The notes beneath the pieces were generated by a model. It had not been told where the DNA came from, did not search any database, and saw nothing but the letters and a program-made list of their open reading frames with translations. A program made the position numbers and the translations under genes. Shown in pieces: positions 25,072 to 33,956 of a stretch of 64,000 nt of DNA. Source of the DNA: Selenomonadaceae bacterium (GTDB taxonomy: Bacteria; Bacillota; Negativicutes; Selenomonadales; Selenomonadaceae); contig JAFXQM010000024.1 in NCBI GenBank assembly GCA_017527075.1, positions 1 to 64,000 on the forward strand, given 5' to 3'. Within the stretch, counting starts at the first letter, position 1. Every line of letters begins with the position of its first letter.

Positions 25072-28000
25072 TTGGACAGATACAAGCTCACGGTCGACGA
25101 AAAAAATTTTTTCGGGCTCTTCGACGAAATAAATTTGGATTGGGGAAGCTCCAAGCTCAAAGAAATCATCGTCACGCCCGAAATAAATCTCTGGCAAATT
25201 ACTTTGTTCACCGAAAAAAATTTCGACAAAAAAATTTTGGTGACCGCTCAAGAATTTCTCCACAAAAAATACGGAGCCAACGTCGAAATTCATCACGAAG
25301 TTCTCAACGGCGACGAATTTATTCCCGCCGAAAAAAAATCGTCGCCCAAGAAAAATTTTTCAGCGGGCAACGGAATGAGGACGAACGGCAACGGCAAGCG
25401 CGAAAAATTTTCCGAGACCGTCACGAAAATTTCTGCCGTCAAAGAAAATGAAACCGTCACGATTGTCGGCGAGGTCGGCGGCGGCGACAAAAACGGCGTC
25501 AGCCTCCGCGAATTCAAAAACGGAACGACCGGCGTCACCTTCAGCGTGACTGACGAAACCGACGGCATCGTTTGCAAAAAATTTTTCAAGGCGGACAAAA
25601 AATCTGAGGCGCAACCTTTCGCCGACAAACTCAAAGCCGGCACGCTCGTAAAAATTTCCGCCAACGCAAAGTACGACGAGTACTCAAAAGAAATTGTCCT
25701 CTTGGTCAACGCGCTGGAGCCTCAGGAAAAAAATTCTGTCGCGCGCGTCGACACCGCCGAAGTCAAACGCGTCGAACTCCACGTGCACACGCAGATGAGT
25801 GCCATGGACGCCGTTATCCCCGTCGAAAAATTAATTCAGACCGCCGCCGACTGGAACTGGTCAGCCGTCGCCATCACCGACCACGGAGTCATTCAAGCTT
25901 TCCCGAACGCCGCGCTCACCGCCGAGAAGCTCGCCAAGGCCGGCAAAAAAATCAAAATCATTTACGGCATGGAAGGTTACCTCGTCGGCGAAGATTGGAA
26001 GCAAAAATTTGCAAACCACGTCATCATCCTCGCGAAAAATAAAATCGGGCTGGAAAATCTTTACAAGCTCATTTCAATCAGCCAGATTAAATTTATGTAT
26101 TACCGCCCGCGCATTCCGAAAAATCTTTTGAGCGACCTGCGCGAAGGTTTGATTATCGGCTCGGCGTGTGAGGCGGGCGAATTGATTCGGGCAATCGTCG
26201 CGGGCAAGGACGACGCCGAACTCGAAGCCATTGCAAACTTTTATGACTACCTGGAGATTCAGCCGATTCAAAACAATCGGTTCCTCATTCGCAGCGAAGA
26301 TTTTCCGAACATCACGACTGACGACGACCTGAGAGAGATTAATCTTAAAGTCGCCGCGCTCGCAAAAAAATTGGGCAAGCCGCTCGTCGCCACGACCGAC
26401 GCCCACTTCCTCAACCCCGAAGATTCGATTTGCCGCGCAGTCCTCATGCACAGCAAAGGCTTCGAACACGCCGAAGACCAGCCGCCGCTTTACCTGCGCA
26501 CGACCGACGAAATGTTCGCGGAGTTTGATTATCTCGACGAGGCGACGGCTTACGAGGCAATCGTCACCAACCCGAACAAAATCGCCGACGCCGTGGAATT
26601 TTTGAAGCCGATACCCGACGGACTTTATTCGCCGCAGGTGGCGGGCGCGGAGGAAGAAATCCGCGAGACCTCTTACGCCAAAGCGCGGAAACTTTACGGG
26701 GAAAATTTGCCGGCGTTGGTTGAGGCAAGATTGGAACAGGAGCTCAAGCCGATAATCGCGCACGGATTCGCGGGGCTGTACCTCATCGCTCAGCGGCTCG
26801 TGAAAAAATCCAACGACGACGGTTACCTTGTCGGCTCGCGCGGAAGTGTCGGCTCATCGTTCGTCGCCACGCTGATTGGAATCACCGAAGTCAATCCGCT
26901 GCCGCCGCATTATCGCTGCCCGAAATGTCTTTACAGCAAATTTTTCACGGCGGGCGAAGTCGGCTGCGGTTACGACTTGGAAAATAAAAATTGTCCCGTG
27001 TGCGGCCACCCGCTCATCAAGGACGGGCACGACATTCCGTTCGCGGTATTCCTCGGCTTCGACGGCGACAAAGTTCCCGACATCGATTTGAATTTTTCGG
27101 GCGAATATCAATCGACGGCTCACAAGTACACTGAAGTCCTCTTCGGCAAGCACAACGTCTACCGCGCGGGAACAATTTCAACCGTCGCCGAGAAAACTTC
27201 CTTCGGGCTCGTGAAAAAATATTTTGAAGACCGCGGACAAAAAAAGCACGGCTCGTTCATCGCCAAAATCGCGGAGGGCTGTCAGGGCGTCAAGCGCACG
27301 ACGGGTCAGCACCCCGCGGGAATCATGGTCGTGCCGCGCGACATGGATATCCATTACTTCACGCCGATTCAATATCCCGCCGACAACAAAGACGCCTCCA
27401 CCACGACGACGCACTTTGATTATCACTCGATAAGCTCACGGCTCGTTAAGCTCGATATCCTCGGTCACGTCGACCCGACGATGATTCGCATGCTGGAAAG
27501 TTTAACTCACCGCGACCCGAAAACCATTCCGCTCGACGACAAACCGACGCTCAGTCTTTTCAGCTCGACGGACGCGCTCGGCGTCACTGCCGCTCAGCTC
27601 GGCACGAAGTCGGGGACGTTCGGCTTGCCGGAGTTCCGCACGAGTTTCACGCGGCAAATGATTGACGACACTCACCCCGATTGCTTCAGCGACCTCGTGA
27701 GGATTTCGGGTTTCTCGCACGGCACAGACGTCTGGCTCGGCAACGCGCAGGATTTGATTCGCCAAGGCATTTGCAATTTGAAGAACGCAATTTCCGCCCG
27801 CGACGATATCATGATGTATCTGATTCATCACGGCGTCGACGCGCTCAAATCTTTCAAAACGATGGAGAGCGTTCGCAAGGGCAAAGGCATTAAGCCCGAC
27901 GACGTTGCCGACCTCAAAGCTCATGGTGTGCCCGACTGGTACATTGATTCGTGTCAGAAGATAAAATATCTTTTCCCGCGCGCGCACGCCACGGCTTACG

Positions 28001-28503
28001 TCATGATGGCTTATCGAATCGCTTACTGCAAAGTTCATTATCCGCTGGCATATTACGCGGCGTATTTTTCAAAGCGCACGGAAGAATTCGACGCCAACGA
28101 AGTCATCAAAGGTCAGCAGCACGTTAAGCGCAAGTTGGACGAGTTGGAAGATTTGTCGGAGGAGCGCAAGCTCGACGTGAAGGAGGGCGACAAGCTCGCC
28201 GATTACCAAGTTGTTTACGAATATTTTCTGCGCGGCTTCAAATTTGAACGCGCGGACTTGTATGAGTCGGCGGCGGAGGATTTTATCATCAAGAAAAATT
28301 CTTTGCTCATGTCTCTGAGTTCAATCGCGGGCGTGAGTGAGTCGGCGGCGAAAAATATCGTGGCGGCTCGCGAGGGCGGAAAATTTTCTTCCATCGATGA
28401 CCTGAAGAATCGCGCGAATTTAAATCGGACGGTCGTCGCCGCGCTCAAGACTCACGGCTGCCTGAAAGACTTGAACGAATCCAATCAGCTGACACTGTTT
28501 TGA
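25072..28503 (+). CDS. polC: DNA polymerase III PolC-type, lacking the exonuclease domain
   Basis: 1143 residues from TTG 25072, chosen because GGAGGTGAGG precedes it. N-terminal domain, an OB fold (~130-225), then PHP domain starting ELHVHTQMSAMDA with His237. The PHP continues directly from IIYGMEGYLVGE into HVIILAKNKIGLENLYKL; in typical ~1430-residue PolC a DnaQ-like 3'-5' exonuclease is inserted exactly there. Polymerase core is intact: Cys-rich zinc site CPKCLYSKFF...CPVCG, catalytic Asp670 and Asp672 in PDIDLNF, third Asp near 795 in KLDILG. C-terminal HhH region present. Expected to be the replicative polymerase of a Firmicute, needing proofreading from another protein. Confidence 0.92.
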   Translation: MDRYKLTVDEKNFFGLFDEINLDWGSSKLKEIIVTPEINLWQITLFTEKNFDKKILVTAQEFLHKKYGANVEIHHEVLNGDEFIPAEKKSSPKKNFSAGNGMRTNGNGKREKFSETVTKISAVKENETVTIVGEVGGGDKNGVSLREFKNGTTGVTFSVTDETDGIVCKKFFKADKKSEAQPFADKLKAGTLVKISANAKYDEYSKEIVLLVNALEPQEKNSVARVDTAEVKRVELHVHTQMSAMDAVIPVEKLIQTAADWNWSAVAITDHGVIQAFPNAALTAEKLAKAGKKIKIIYGMEGYLVGEDWKQKFANHVIILAKNKIGLENLYKLISISQIKFMYYRPRIPKNLLSDLREGLIIGSACEAGELIRAIVAGKDDAELEAIANFYDYLEIQPIQNNRFLIRSEDFPNITTDDDLREINLKVAALAKKLGKPLVATTDAHFLNPEDSICRAVLMHSKGFEHAEDQPPLYLRTTDEMFAEFDYLDEATAYEAIVTNPNKIADAVEFLKPIPDGLYSPQVAGAEEEIRETSYAKARKLYGENLPALVEARLEQELKPIIAHGFAGLYLIAQRLVKKSNDDGYLVGSRGSVGSSFVATLIGITEVNPLPPHYRCPKCLYSKFFTAGEVGCGYDLENKNCPVCGHPLIKDGHDIPFAVFLGFDGDKVPDIDLNFSGEYQSTAHKYTEVLFGKHNVYRAGTISTVAEKTSFGLVKKYFEDRGQKKHGSFIAKIAEGCQGVKRTTGQHPAGIMVVPRDMDIHYFTPIQYPADNKDASTTTTHFDYHSISSRLVKLDILGHVDPTMIRMLESLTHRDPKTIPLDDKPTLSLFSSTDALGVTAAQLGTKSGTFGLPEFRTSFTRQMIDDTHPDCFSDLVRISGFSHGTDVWLGNAQDLIRQGICNLKNAISARDDIMMYLIHHGVDALKSFKTMESVRKGKGIKPDDVADLKAHGVPDWYIDSCQKIKYLFPRAHATAYVMMAYRIAYCKVHYPLAYYAAYFSKRTEEFDANEVIKGQQHVKRKLDELEDLSEERKLDVKEGDKLADYQVVYEYFLRGFKFERADLYESAAEDFIIKKNSLLMSLSSIAGVSESAAKNIVAAREGGKFSSIDDLKNRANLNRTVVAALKTHGCLKDLNESNQLTLF

Positions 28504-28512
28504 AAAATTTTT

Positions 28513-28539
28513 CAGCCGTCAAAGTTGACGGCTTTTTTT
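28513..28539 (+). terminator. Terminator after polC
   Basis: AGCCGTC-AAAGTT-GACGGCT stem followed by seven T, 10 bp after the polC stop. Confidence 0.88.
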
Positions 28540-28540
28540 A

Positions 28541-28570
28541 TTGTCAAAGAGCAAGGCGGCGTTGTATAAT
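28541..28570 (+). promoter_or_regulatory. Promoter of ilvB
   Basis: TTGTCA at 28541-28546, TATAAT at 28565-28570, spacer 18 bp. The leader to the ribosome site GGAGGG is only about a dozen bases, so there is no room for a T-box or leader-peptide attenuator. Confidence 0.75.
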
Positions 28571-28598
28571 TTGAAAAAATTTTTGGAGGGAAAAAGTT

Positions 28599-30287
28599 TT
28601 GAAGATGAACGGAGCGCGGGCACTCCTTGAGAGCCTGAAGAAAGAGGGCGTCGATTTGGTATTCGGTTACCCCGGCGGCGTCGTGCTGAAACTTTATGAC
28701 GAGATTTATAAAATGAAGTTCCCGAACATTTTGACGGGGCACGAGCAAGGCGCGGTTCATGCGGCGGACGGATACGCGCGGGCGAGCGGCAAAGTCGGAG
28801 TGGTCATCGCCACGAGCGGCCCGGGCGCGGCGAATTTAATCACGGGCATCGCCACCGCCAACATGGATTCGGTTCCAATCGTCTGTATCACGGGGCAGGT
28901 CGCCAATCCGGCAATCGGAAAAGATTCGTTCCAAGAGGTCGACGTCAGCGGACTCACCACGCCGATAACCAAGCACAATTATCTTGTCAAAGACGTGAAC
29001 GATTTGCCGCGCGTGGTGAAGGAAGCATTCTTCATTGCGAAGACAGGTCGCCCCGGTCCCGTGTCGATTGATATTGCCGCCGACGTTTTCAACACCGAAT
29101 TTGATTTTGAATATCCCGAAGAAATAAATTTGCGCGGGTACAGCGGAAAAAATCCCGTGGCGGTTGCGGCGGTCGACGAGGCAGTCAAAGCCGTGGAAAA
29201 TTGCTCGCGCCCGCTGGTTTTTGTCGGCGGAGGCGTGACGAGTTCAGAGACTTCCGAGGAGCTGAGAAAAATTTTGTCGCGGCTCGGTTGCCCGTCCACG
29301 TCGACGCTCATGGGTCTCGGCTGCATTGAGGCGGACACCGACGGCTTTTTGGGCTTCGCGGGCATGCACGGCTCTTTCGGCGCGAACATGGCGATTCAAT
29401 CTTGCGACCTGCTGCTGGCAATCGGAATGCGCTTCAGCGACAGAGTCACCGGTCGCGTCAAAGATTTTGCGCCGAACGCGAAGATTGTCCACTTTGAACT
29501 TGACCCCGCCGAAGTCAACAAAAACGTCGAAGTCGATTTGAAAGTTATCGGCGACCTGCGGCAATCGCTCCCGATGTTCAGAGAGAAGCTGGACGAATCG
29601 TCCGCGAACTTTGCCGAAAAATTTTCCGCGTGGAAAGCTGAGGCCGTCGAGAAAGGTTTGGAGCACCCGTTCACGTGGACGGAGGAGGACGACGAGATTA
29701 AACCCGGCGCGCTCATTAGCAAAATCAGCAGCGTGTGCGACGACAACACAATCGCCGTCACCGACGTCGGTCAGCACCAAATGTGGGCGGCGCAATTCTT
29801 CAAAGCCCGCAAGCCCCGACAATTTCTCACGAGCGGCGGCCTGGGCACGATGGGTTTCGGCTTGCCGGCCGCCATGGGCGCGAAACTCGCTTGCCCCGAC
29901 AAAAACGTCGTGCTCTTCACGGGCGACGGCTCAATCATGATGAACGTTCAGGAGCTCGCCACGATTGCCGACAACAACATTGACATCAAAATTGTCATCG
30001 TCCACAACTTTATCCTCGGCATGGTCGGGCAGTGGCAGAGACTTTTTTACAATCACCATTACTCGGCGTCGGAGCTCAAGTGCAAGCGCGACTTCGTGAA
30101 GATTGCAAACGCCATGGGCTTGCGCGCTTATCGGCTGACGAAGGCTGAGGAGCTGGAGGACGATTTGGTTGAGATTATGTTCTCGAAGGGCGCGGCGGTC
30201 ATCGACGTTTACGTGCCCGAAGAAGAGAACGTCATCCCCATGGTGCCGGGCGGCAAGCGGCTTGACCAGATGGTTTTGGGCAAATGA
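28599..30287 (+). CDS. ilvB: Acetolactate synthase, large (catalytic) subunit
   Basis: 562 residues from TTG 28599 (GGAGGG 8 bases upstream; ATG at 28605 is possible). TPP enzyme with catalytic Glu in GHEQGAVHAADGYARA, FAD-binding middle domain, and TPP motif FTGDGSIMMNVQELATIADNN. Condenses pyruvate to acetolactate (or with 2-ketobutyrate) in branched-chain amino acid synthesis. The regulatory subunit gene ilvN, often next door, is absent; instead the stop overlaps (ATGA) an MTAP-like phosphorylase. The C-terminus LDQMVLGK is normal for biosynthetic IlvB. A catabolic AlsS role is less likely given the FAD-type middle domain. Confidence 0.9.
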   Translation: MKMNGARALLESLKKEGVDLVFGYPGGVVLKLYDEIYKMKFPNILTGHEQGAVHAADGYARASGKVGVVIATSGPGAANLITGIATANMDSVPIVCITGQVANPAIGKDSFQEVDVSGLTTPITKHNYLVKDVNDLPRVVKEAFFIAKTGRPGPVSIDIAADVFNTEFDFEYPEEINLRGYSGKNPVAVAAVDEAVKAVENCSRPLVFVGGGVTSSETSEELRKILSRLGCPSTSTLMGLGCIEADTDGFLGFAGMHGSFGANMAIQSCDLLLAIGMRFSDRVTGRVKDFAPNAKIVHFELDPAEVNKNVEVDLKVIGDLRQSLPMFREKLDESSANFAEKFSAWKAEAVEKGLEHPFTWTEEDDEIKPGALISKISSVCDDNTIAVTDVGQHQMWAAQFFKARKPRQFLTSGGLGTMGFGLPAAMGAKLACPDKNVVLFTGDGSIMMNVQELATIADNNIDIKIVIVHNFILGMVGQWQRLFYNHHYSASELKCKRDFVKIANAMGLRAYRLTKAEELEDDLVEIMFSKGAAVIDVYVPEEENVIPMVPGGKRLDQMVLGK

Positions 30288-31102
30288 AAATCCCAAGCGT
30301 TGACTTCGCGATAATCGGCGGCTCGGGCACGCTCAGCAGCGACTTCCCGAAAAATTTTTCGGGCGCGGAGATTTTGGCGGAGAATTTATTTTTCGACACG
30401 CCTTACGGGAAAAGTCCCGCGTTCAGACTGTGCAGCGTCGGCGGAAAAAATTTTTTGACTTGCAAAATGCACGGCTGGAGGAGCGGCGTCACGCGCGCGG
30501 ATTCTTCGCGGCAAATCTTTTGGACGTTCCGAGCGGCGGGCGTCAAACGGATTCTGTCGGAAGGCGGCGTCGGCAGCGTCAATCGCCTGCTCAATCCCCG
30601 CGACCTGATAATTCCCGACGATTACCTTGACCTGTCCGTCCGAAAAGATGTTCAGCTCGACGGACGATACCTGCTCATCATGCGCGACGCTCTCTGCCCC
30701 GAACTGCGCGGAAAACTTTTGGCGGCGGCGAAAAAATTTTTCGGCGGAAGAATTTTTGAACGCGGAATTTACGCCGTGACTGACGGGCGACACTTTGAAA
30801 GCCCCGCGGAAATTTCCATGCTCCAAGGGCACGCGGACATCGTCGGGCAGAGCCTCGCGCCCGAAGTTTATCTCGCGCGGGAAATCGGCGCGTGTTATGC
30901 AAATCTCTCGTTCGTCGTTAATTACGGCGAAGGGCTCAAGGTTTGGTCGCACGAAGTCATGAAAAATATTTTCTTCGACGACGCGCAGCTCATCGGAGAA
31001 ATTTTGCTCGACGCGATTAAAAACACCGACGCCGAAAAAAAATCCTGCGAATGCCTCAGCCTCCGCAAGGAAACTTTGCTCAAAGAAATTTACGACTCAT
31101 AA
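30284..31102 (+). CDS. MTAP/PNP-family nucleoside phosphorylase
   Basis: 272 residues from ATG 30284, overlapping the ilvB stop. N-terminal FAIIGGSGTLSSDFP is the family phosphate-binding loop; TCKMHGWRSGV, GGVGSVNRLLNPRDLIIPDDYLDL, and SPAEISMLQGHADIVGQSLAPEVYLAREIGACYANLSFVVNYGEG follow the order of 5'-methylthioadenosine phosphorylase. Predicted to cleave 5'-methylthioadenosine or a related nucleoside with phosphate. The substitution pattern is unusual for MtnP (DVQLDGRY region), so substrate is not certain. Translational coupling to ilvB is odd metabolically; both could serve methionine/branched-chain salvage (inference). Confidence 0.82.
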   Translation: MKIPSVDFAIIGGSGTLSSDFPKNFSGAEILAENLFFDTPYGKSPAFRLCSVGGKNFLTCKMHGWRSGVTRADSSRQIFWTFRAAGVKRILSEGGVGSVNRLLNPRDLIIPDDYLDLSVRKDVQLDGRYLLIMRDALCPELRGKLLAAAKKFFGGRIFERGIYAVTDGRHFESPAEISMLQGHADIVGQSLAPEVYLAREIGACYANLSFVVNYGEGLKVWSHEVMKNIFFDDAQLIGEILLDAIKNTDAEKKSCECLSLRKETLLKEIYDS

Positions 31103-31106
31103 AAAA

Positions 31107-31137
31107 ATCCCCCGTGACTTTCGCGGGGGATTAAAAT
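31107..31137. terminator. Bidirectional terminator between convergent genes
   Basis: ATCCCCCG and CGGGGGAT arms around a short loop. Reading leftward it is followed by seven T, serving the radical SAM gene; reading rightward by TTAAAATTTTT, serving the phosphorylase gene. Confidence 0.88.
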
Positions 31138-31139
31138 TT

Positions 31140-32381
31140 TTATTCGACTTCTTGTCGGACACCTTTAAGGATAAATTCACAGGCTTGAGGATTTTCTTCC
31201 AAGAAATTCAAAAGCTCCGGCACCAACCGGCGAGTGATTCGGCAAAGATTATTCAAGGCGTCGACACTGTTACGAATTTTTTTCACGGGACAACCGCCGC
31301 GGCAAACCAAACGGTAAGGACACTTTGCGCACTTCGATAAGCTCAAATCTTCCAAGCTCCGCATATTCAAAATTTTATCGCGGAAAAGTTCGACGCCGTC
31401 GGCAGTCACGCGCCCGACGATGAAAGTATTTGCGGCCGAATCGTCGAAACGTGTGACCTCGTAGCAAGTGGAAATGAAACCGTCGGCAGTCAGCGCAAGG
31501 TTGAAGCCGGACAGCGCGCCGCAATAATGATAGCCGGGATAACGGAAAGAAGTCGACGTTATCCTCACGCCGCGAGCGCAAGCGTATTCAACGGACTTCA
31601 TATAATTTTTCACGTAAACATCGTCACGCGGCACCAAAGCCGTGTCGAAGGAGCGACCGAAATTGTAACAGGGCGAATAGACCAAATGCTTGACGCCCAA
31701 GCCACAAAAATATTCCGTGATGTCCAAAAGTTTTTGCGCGGAATCGTTTGTTATCGTGCTTCGGACGACAAACGAAAAATCTTTTTTCGCAAAGTATCTG
31801 ATTGTATCTTCGACCTCTTTGGAGCTGTCGTGCCCGTCGGCGAAGGGACGATTTTTATTTTGAATTCCAGGCATCCCGTCACAGGAAATCGCCATGTTGT
31901 TGACGTTCTTCAAAATCCATTCAAGCTTTTGAGATTTTTCGTCGATTATTGCGCCGTTGGTTATCAGAACCGTGCGATAAAGTTTTTTCGTGGCTGCGGC
32001 GTATTCATGAAGTTCTTTAATCAAATCAAAATGGAGCAACGGCTCGCCGCCACCGTGAAAATCTAAAATCAATCGGTCACATTTTTCGGCGACGAAATCA
32101 ATCAATGTCTTAGCTTTGTTCGCAGAAACGACGCGGTGTTCTTCGCCGGAATTGGCATAACAATAAATGCATCTCAAGTTGCAGTCGCTCGACAAAAATA
32201 TTATCGCCTTGGCAAGACGTTCTCTTTCGGCGACCGGCAAATTAATTTCGGGACGACGGCGTTCCTTTATGGCGGAAAGTTTTTCATTCAAGTTTGCGTC
32301 GCGGTCAAGAAAATATATTCCCGATTCGTGCAAAACAGCGTAACCTTTTCGAGTTTTGACTGCCACAGGTTCGCGATTCAA
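31140..32381 (-). CDS. Radical SAM/SPASM peptide-modifying enzyme
   Basis: 413 residues from TTG 32381, chosen for AGGAGGAA ahead of it; an in-frame extension lacks one. Radical SAM cluster Cys67-x3-Cys71-x2-Cys74 (CNLRCIYCYANSG). SAM-binding HGGGEPLLHF, then a C-terminal SPASM domain with the expected spread of cysteines: CYEV, CAKCPYRLVCRGGCP and LCRITRR, for two extra [4Fe-4S] clusters. Enzymes with this architecture modify ribosomal peptides (thioether or C-C crosslinks) or proteins such as sulfatases. The gene directly upstream on the same strand encodes a 51-residue Cys-containing peptide, so a RiPP maturase is the best reading (inference). The residues ~1-55 may be the peptide-recognition region. 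Confidence 0.9.
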   Translation of the reverse strand: MNREPVAVKTRKGYAVLHESGIYFLDRDANLNEKLSAIKERRRPEINLPVAERERLAKAIIFLSSDCNLRCIYCYANSGEEHRVVSANKAKTLIDFVAEKCDRLILDFHGGGEPLLHFDLIKELHEYAAATKKLYRTVLITNGAIIDEKSQKLEWILKNVNNMAISCDGMPGIQNKNRPFADGHDSSKEVEDTIRYFAKKDFSFVVRSTITNDSAQKLLDITEYFCGLGVKHLVYSPCYNFGRSFDTALVPRDDVYVKNYMKSVEYACARGVRITSTSFRYPGYHYCGALSGFNLALTADGFISTCYEVTRFDDSAANTFIVGRVTADGVELFRDKILNMRSLEDLSLSKCAKCPYRLVCRGGCPVKKIRNSVDALNNLCRITRRLVPELLNFLEENPQACEFILKGVRQEVE

Positions 32382-32455
32382 ATTAATTCCTCCTCGCAAA
32401 AAAGCCGCAAGCCAAAAAATCTGAACTCGCGGCAAAAGACATTCGGCGGATAAAA

Positions 32456-32611
32456 TTATTTAATCATGTCGAACAAAGTTACGGTGTTGAAAACGGGCAT
32501 CTTGTCCATGCCGTATTCGCAACAACTGTCCTCGTCGCCGGTAGTGTCGCGGCAACTTGAGTCGAGACCGTCCACCGTCAGCAATTCTTCTTTTTCAACT
32601 ATCTTGACCAT
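32456..32611 (-). CDS. Candidate RiPP precursor peptide, 51 aa
   Basis: Small gene found by reading the strand opposite the obvious ORF. ATG 32611 lies 9 bases after a strong GGGGAGG, stop TAA at 32456. The peptide starts MVKIVEKEELLTVDGLDSSC. The N-terminal ~18 residues look like a leader (charged, amphipathic). An acidic middle follows with Cys20, Cys30 and Cys31 in D/T/G/E-rich sequence, then YGMDKMPVF and a hydrophobic C-terminus. It lies 74 bp upstream of the radical SAM/SPASM gene. Size, leader-like start and neighbour argue for a substrate of that enzyme. I do not recognise the family; no exporter or protease gene is adjacent. Confidence 0.7.
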   Translation of the reverse strand: MVKIVEKEELLTVDGLDSSCRDTTGDEDSCCEYGMDKMPVFNTVTLFDMIK

Positions 32612-32659
32612 AAAATTTTCCTCCCCTGAGCTTCAAAAAAAATGTTCAACCTTTTTGCT

Positions 32660-32685
32660 ATTATAATTGTTTTTTTTTTTGTCAA
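32660..32685 (-). promoter_or_regulatory. Possible promoter of the RiPP cassette
   Basis: On the minus strand TTGACA at 32685-32680 and TATAAT at 32665-32660, separated by a pure A/T tract of 14 bp, shorter than the ideal 17. The long A tract beside the boxes is unusual and could bend the DNA. Confidence 0.5.
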
Positions 32686-32710
32686 CGCGGGGATGTTTTT
32701 CTTTACGAAT

Positions 32711-32746
32711 AAAAATTCAGCGACAGACTCAATCGAATCCGTCGCT
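32711..32746. terminator. Terminator at end of the 33953-32778 unit
   Basis: AGCGAC and GTCGCT arms, T-rich on both sides (TTTTTT rightward; GAATTTTTATT leftward). Separates the gene ending at 32778 from the RiPP cassette promoter. Confidence 0.7.
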
Positions 32747-32777
32747 TTTTTGTGCTGAAAAATTTTTCAAGACGCGC

Positions 32778-33953
32778 TCAAGGCAATTCGGGCAAATTTT
32801 TGGCGACGGCTGAGTTGTGGACGATTTCTTCCACGCGCTGGTCGAGCACGAGCTCCTGCTTGTGCAAACTCTCCGCCGTGTCGAGAGCAGTCGCGCTGTT
32901 CTCGGTTATCCCTTCGATGTAAGATTGCCAAGCCAAAATCGTCACGCGCGTCGATTCCTTCCGCAGGTTCGCCAAAAATTGTGCGCCTTCGGGCACGGGC
33001 ACTTCGTCGAGCTCCGCCTGCCGATTTTCCAGCGAAGGAATGACCGTGTTGGTTATGTAATTTGAAACCTCCACGCGCTGATTGGCAAACATGATTCCAT
33101 ACGGCGAACGCTGCAACGCGATGAAATTATTTTGCTCCGCCGCGAACGCTTGATTGTAACGGAAAATAATTTCCTCCGTGGCGTCGATGTAGTCCGCCAA
33201 ATTTTTCCGCAGAATCGGCGAGACCGCGTCGAGGTAGCCGCGATAATTTTCCACGCGCACGACTTTCCAATCGCTGCCGCCGAGATTGAACGTGAAGCCG
33301 GGTAACTTCATCTTCTTGCCAAAAATTTCAAACTCGCCGCCGCCGATGTTGAAACCGTCACTCGCCAAATCTTTGAGCGTGACTTTGAGCGTGAACGGCG
33401 TCTGCGAATAATCTTCGACGATTGTAAAAGTCGCGGTCGCCTCCTCGCCGTTGTGCTCCACGTTTTCCAAATCGACGAACGACGTGTGCCGAATCAAACT
33501 TCTGTCGAGCAAAAGGTCGTAATCGATGCCGAGTTGCCGTCCCTTTAAAATTCCGCCGGGCAAAGTCCATTCGCGCGTGTCAATATATGTGTCGAGAACT
33601 TTGACTGCGCCGTTGCACATTTGCCGACGAATCAGCACGTAAAAATTTTCAAAGAGACTTCGCTCGCGGTCGGTCAGCTGCGTGTCGTACTTGAAGAGGT
33701 CGCTCGTCAAATCGTCGTAGGCGGCCAGAGTAATCGCGCTCAAGTCGACGTGGCGGCGGAAAGTGTTTGCGTCGCCCGACTTGTAAGCCGCAACCATCTC
33801 GCGCATGGCATATTCGGGCGTCTTCGTGTAAACGGAAAAGTAAAGGAAGACGGCGGTGAACGCCATGACCAGCACGGTCAGCAGGAACAATCGCTCGCGC
33901 TGCCGTCGCCTGCGCCTCGCGGCAAGTCTTTTTCTCCAAGTGTAATCGTCCAT
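32778..33953 (-). CDS. Membrane-anchored hypothetical protein
   Basis: 391 residues. Very basic cytoplasmic start (RKRLAARRRRRQRER), one transmembrane helix (~22-42), then a large extracytoplasmic part. Residues ~48-75 (AMREMVAAYKSGDANTFRRHVDL) resemble the start of DUF2939-like domains (weak). The central region has repeated beta segments, and the C-terminal ~120 residues are helical, with a probable coiled coil near 290-385. Family otherwise not recognised. It starts 3 bp after the surE stop on the same strand, so it is co-transcribed with surE. Confidence 0.8.
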   Translation of the reverse strand: MDDYTWRKRLAARRRRRQRERLFLLTVLVMAFTAVFLYFSVYTKTPEYAMREMVAAYKSGDANTFRRHVDLSAITLAAYDDLTSDLFKYDTQLTDRERSLFENFYVLIRRQMCNGAVKVLDTYIDTREWTLPGGILKGRQLGIDYDLLLDRSLIRHTSFVDLENVEHNGEEATATFTIVEDYSQTPFTLKVTLKDLASDGFNIGGGEFEIFGKKMKLPGFTFNLGGSDWKVVRVENYRGYLDAVSPILRKNLADYIDATEEIIFRYNQAFAAEQNNFIALQRSPYGIMFANQRVEVSNYITNTVIPSLENRQAELDEVPVPEGAQFLANLRKESTRVTILAWQSYIEGITENSATALDTAESLHKQELVLDQRVEEIVHNSAVAKNLPELP

Positions 33954-33956
33954 TGC

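Noticed and set aside
28541..28605. T-box or attenuator before ilvB
   Set aside because: Promoter boxes lie too close to the ribosome site; no room for a leader structure.
32466..32666. 66-codon plus-strand ORF over the RiPP precursor
   Set aside because: Opposite to the operon direction, no ribosome site, and the minus-strand peptide has one and a fitting neighbour.
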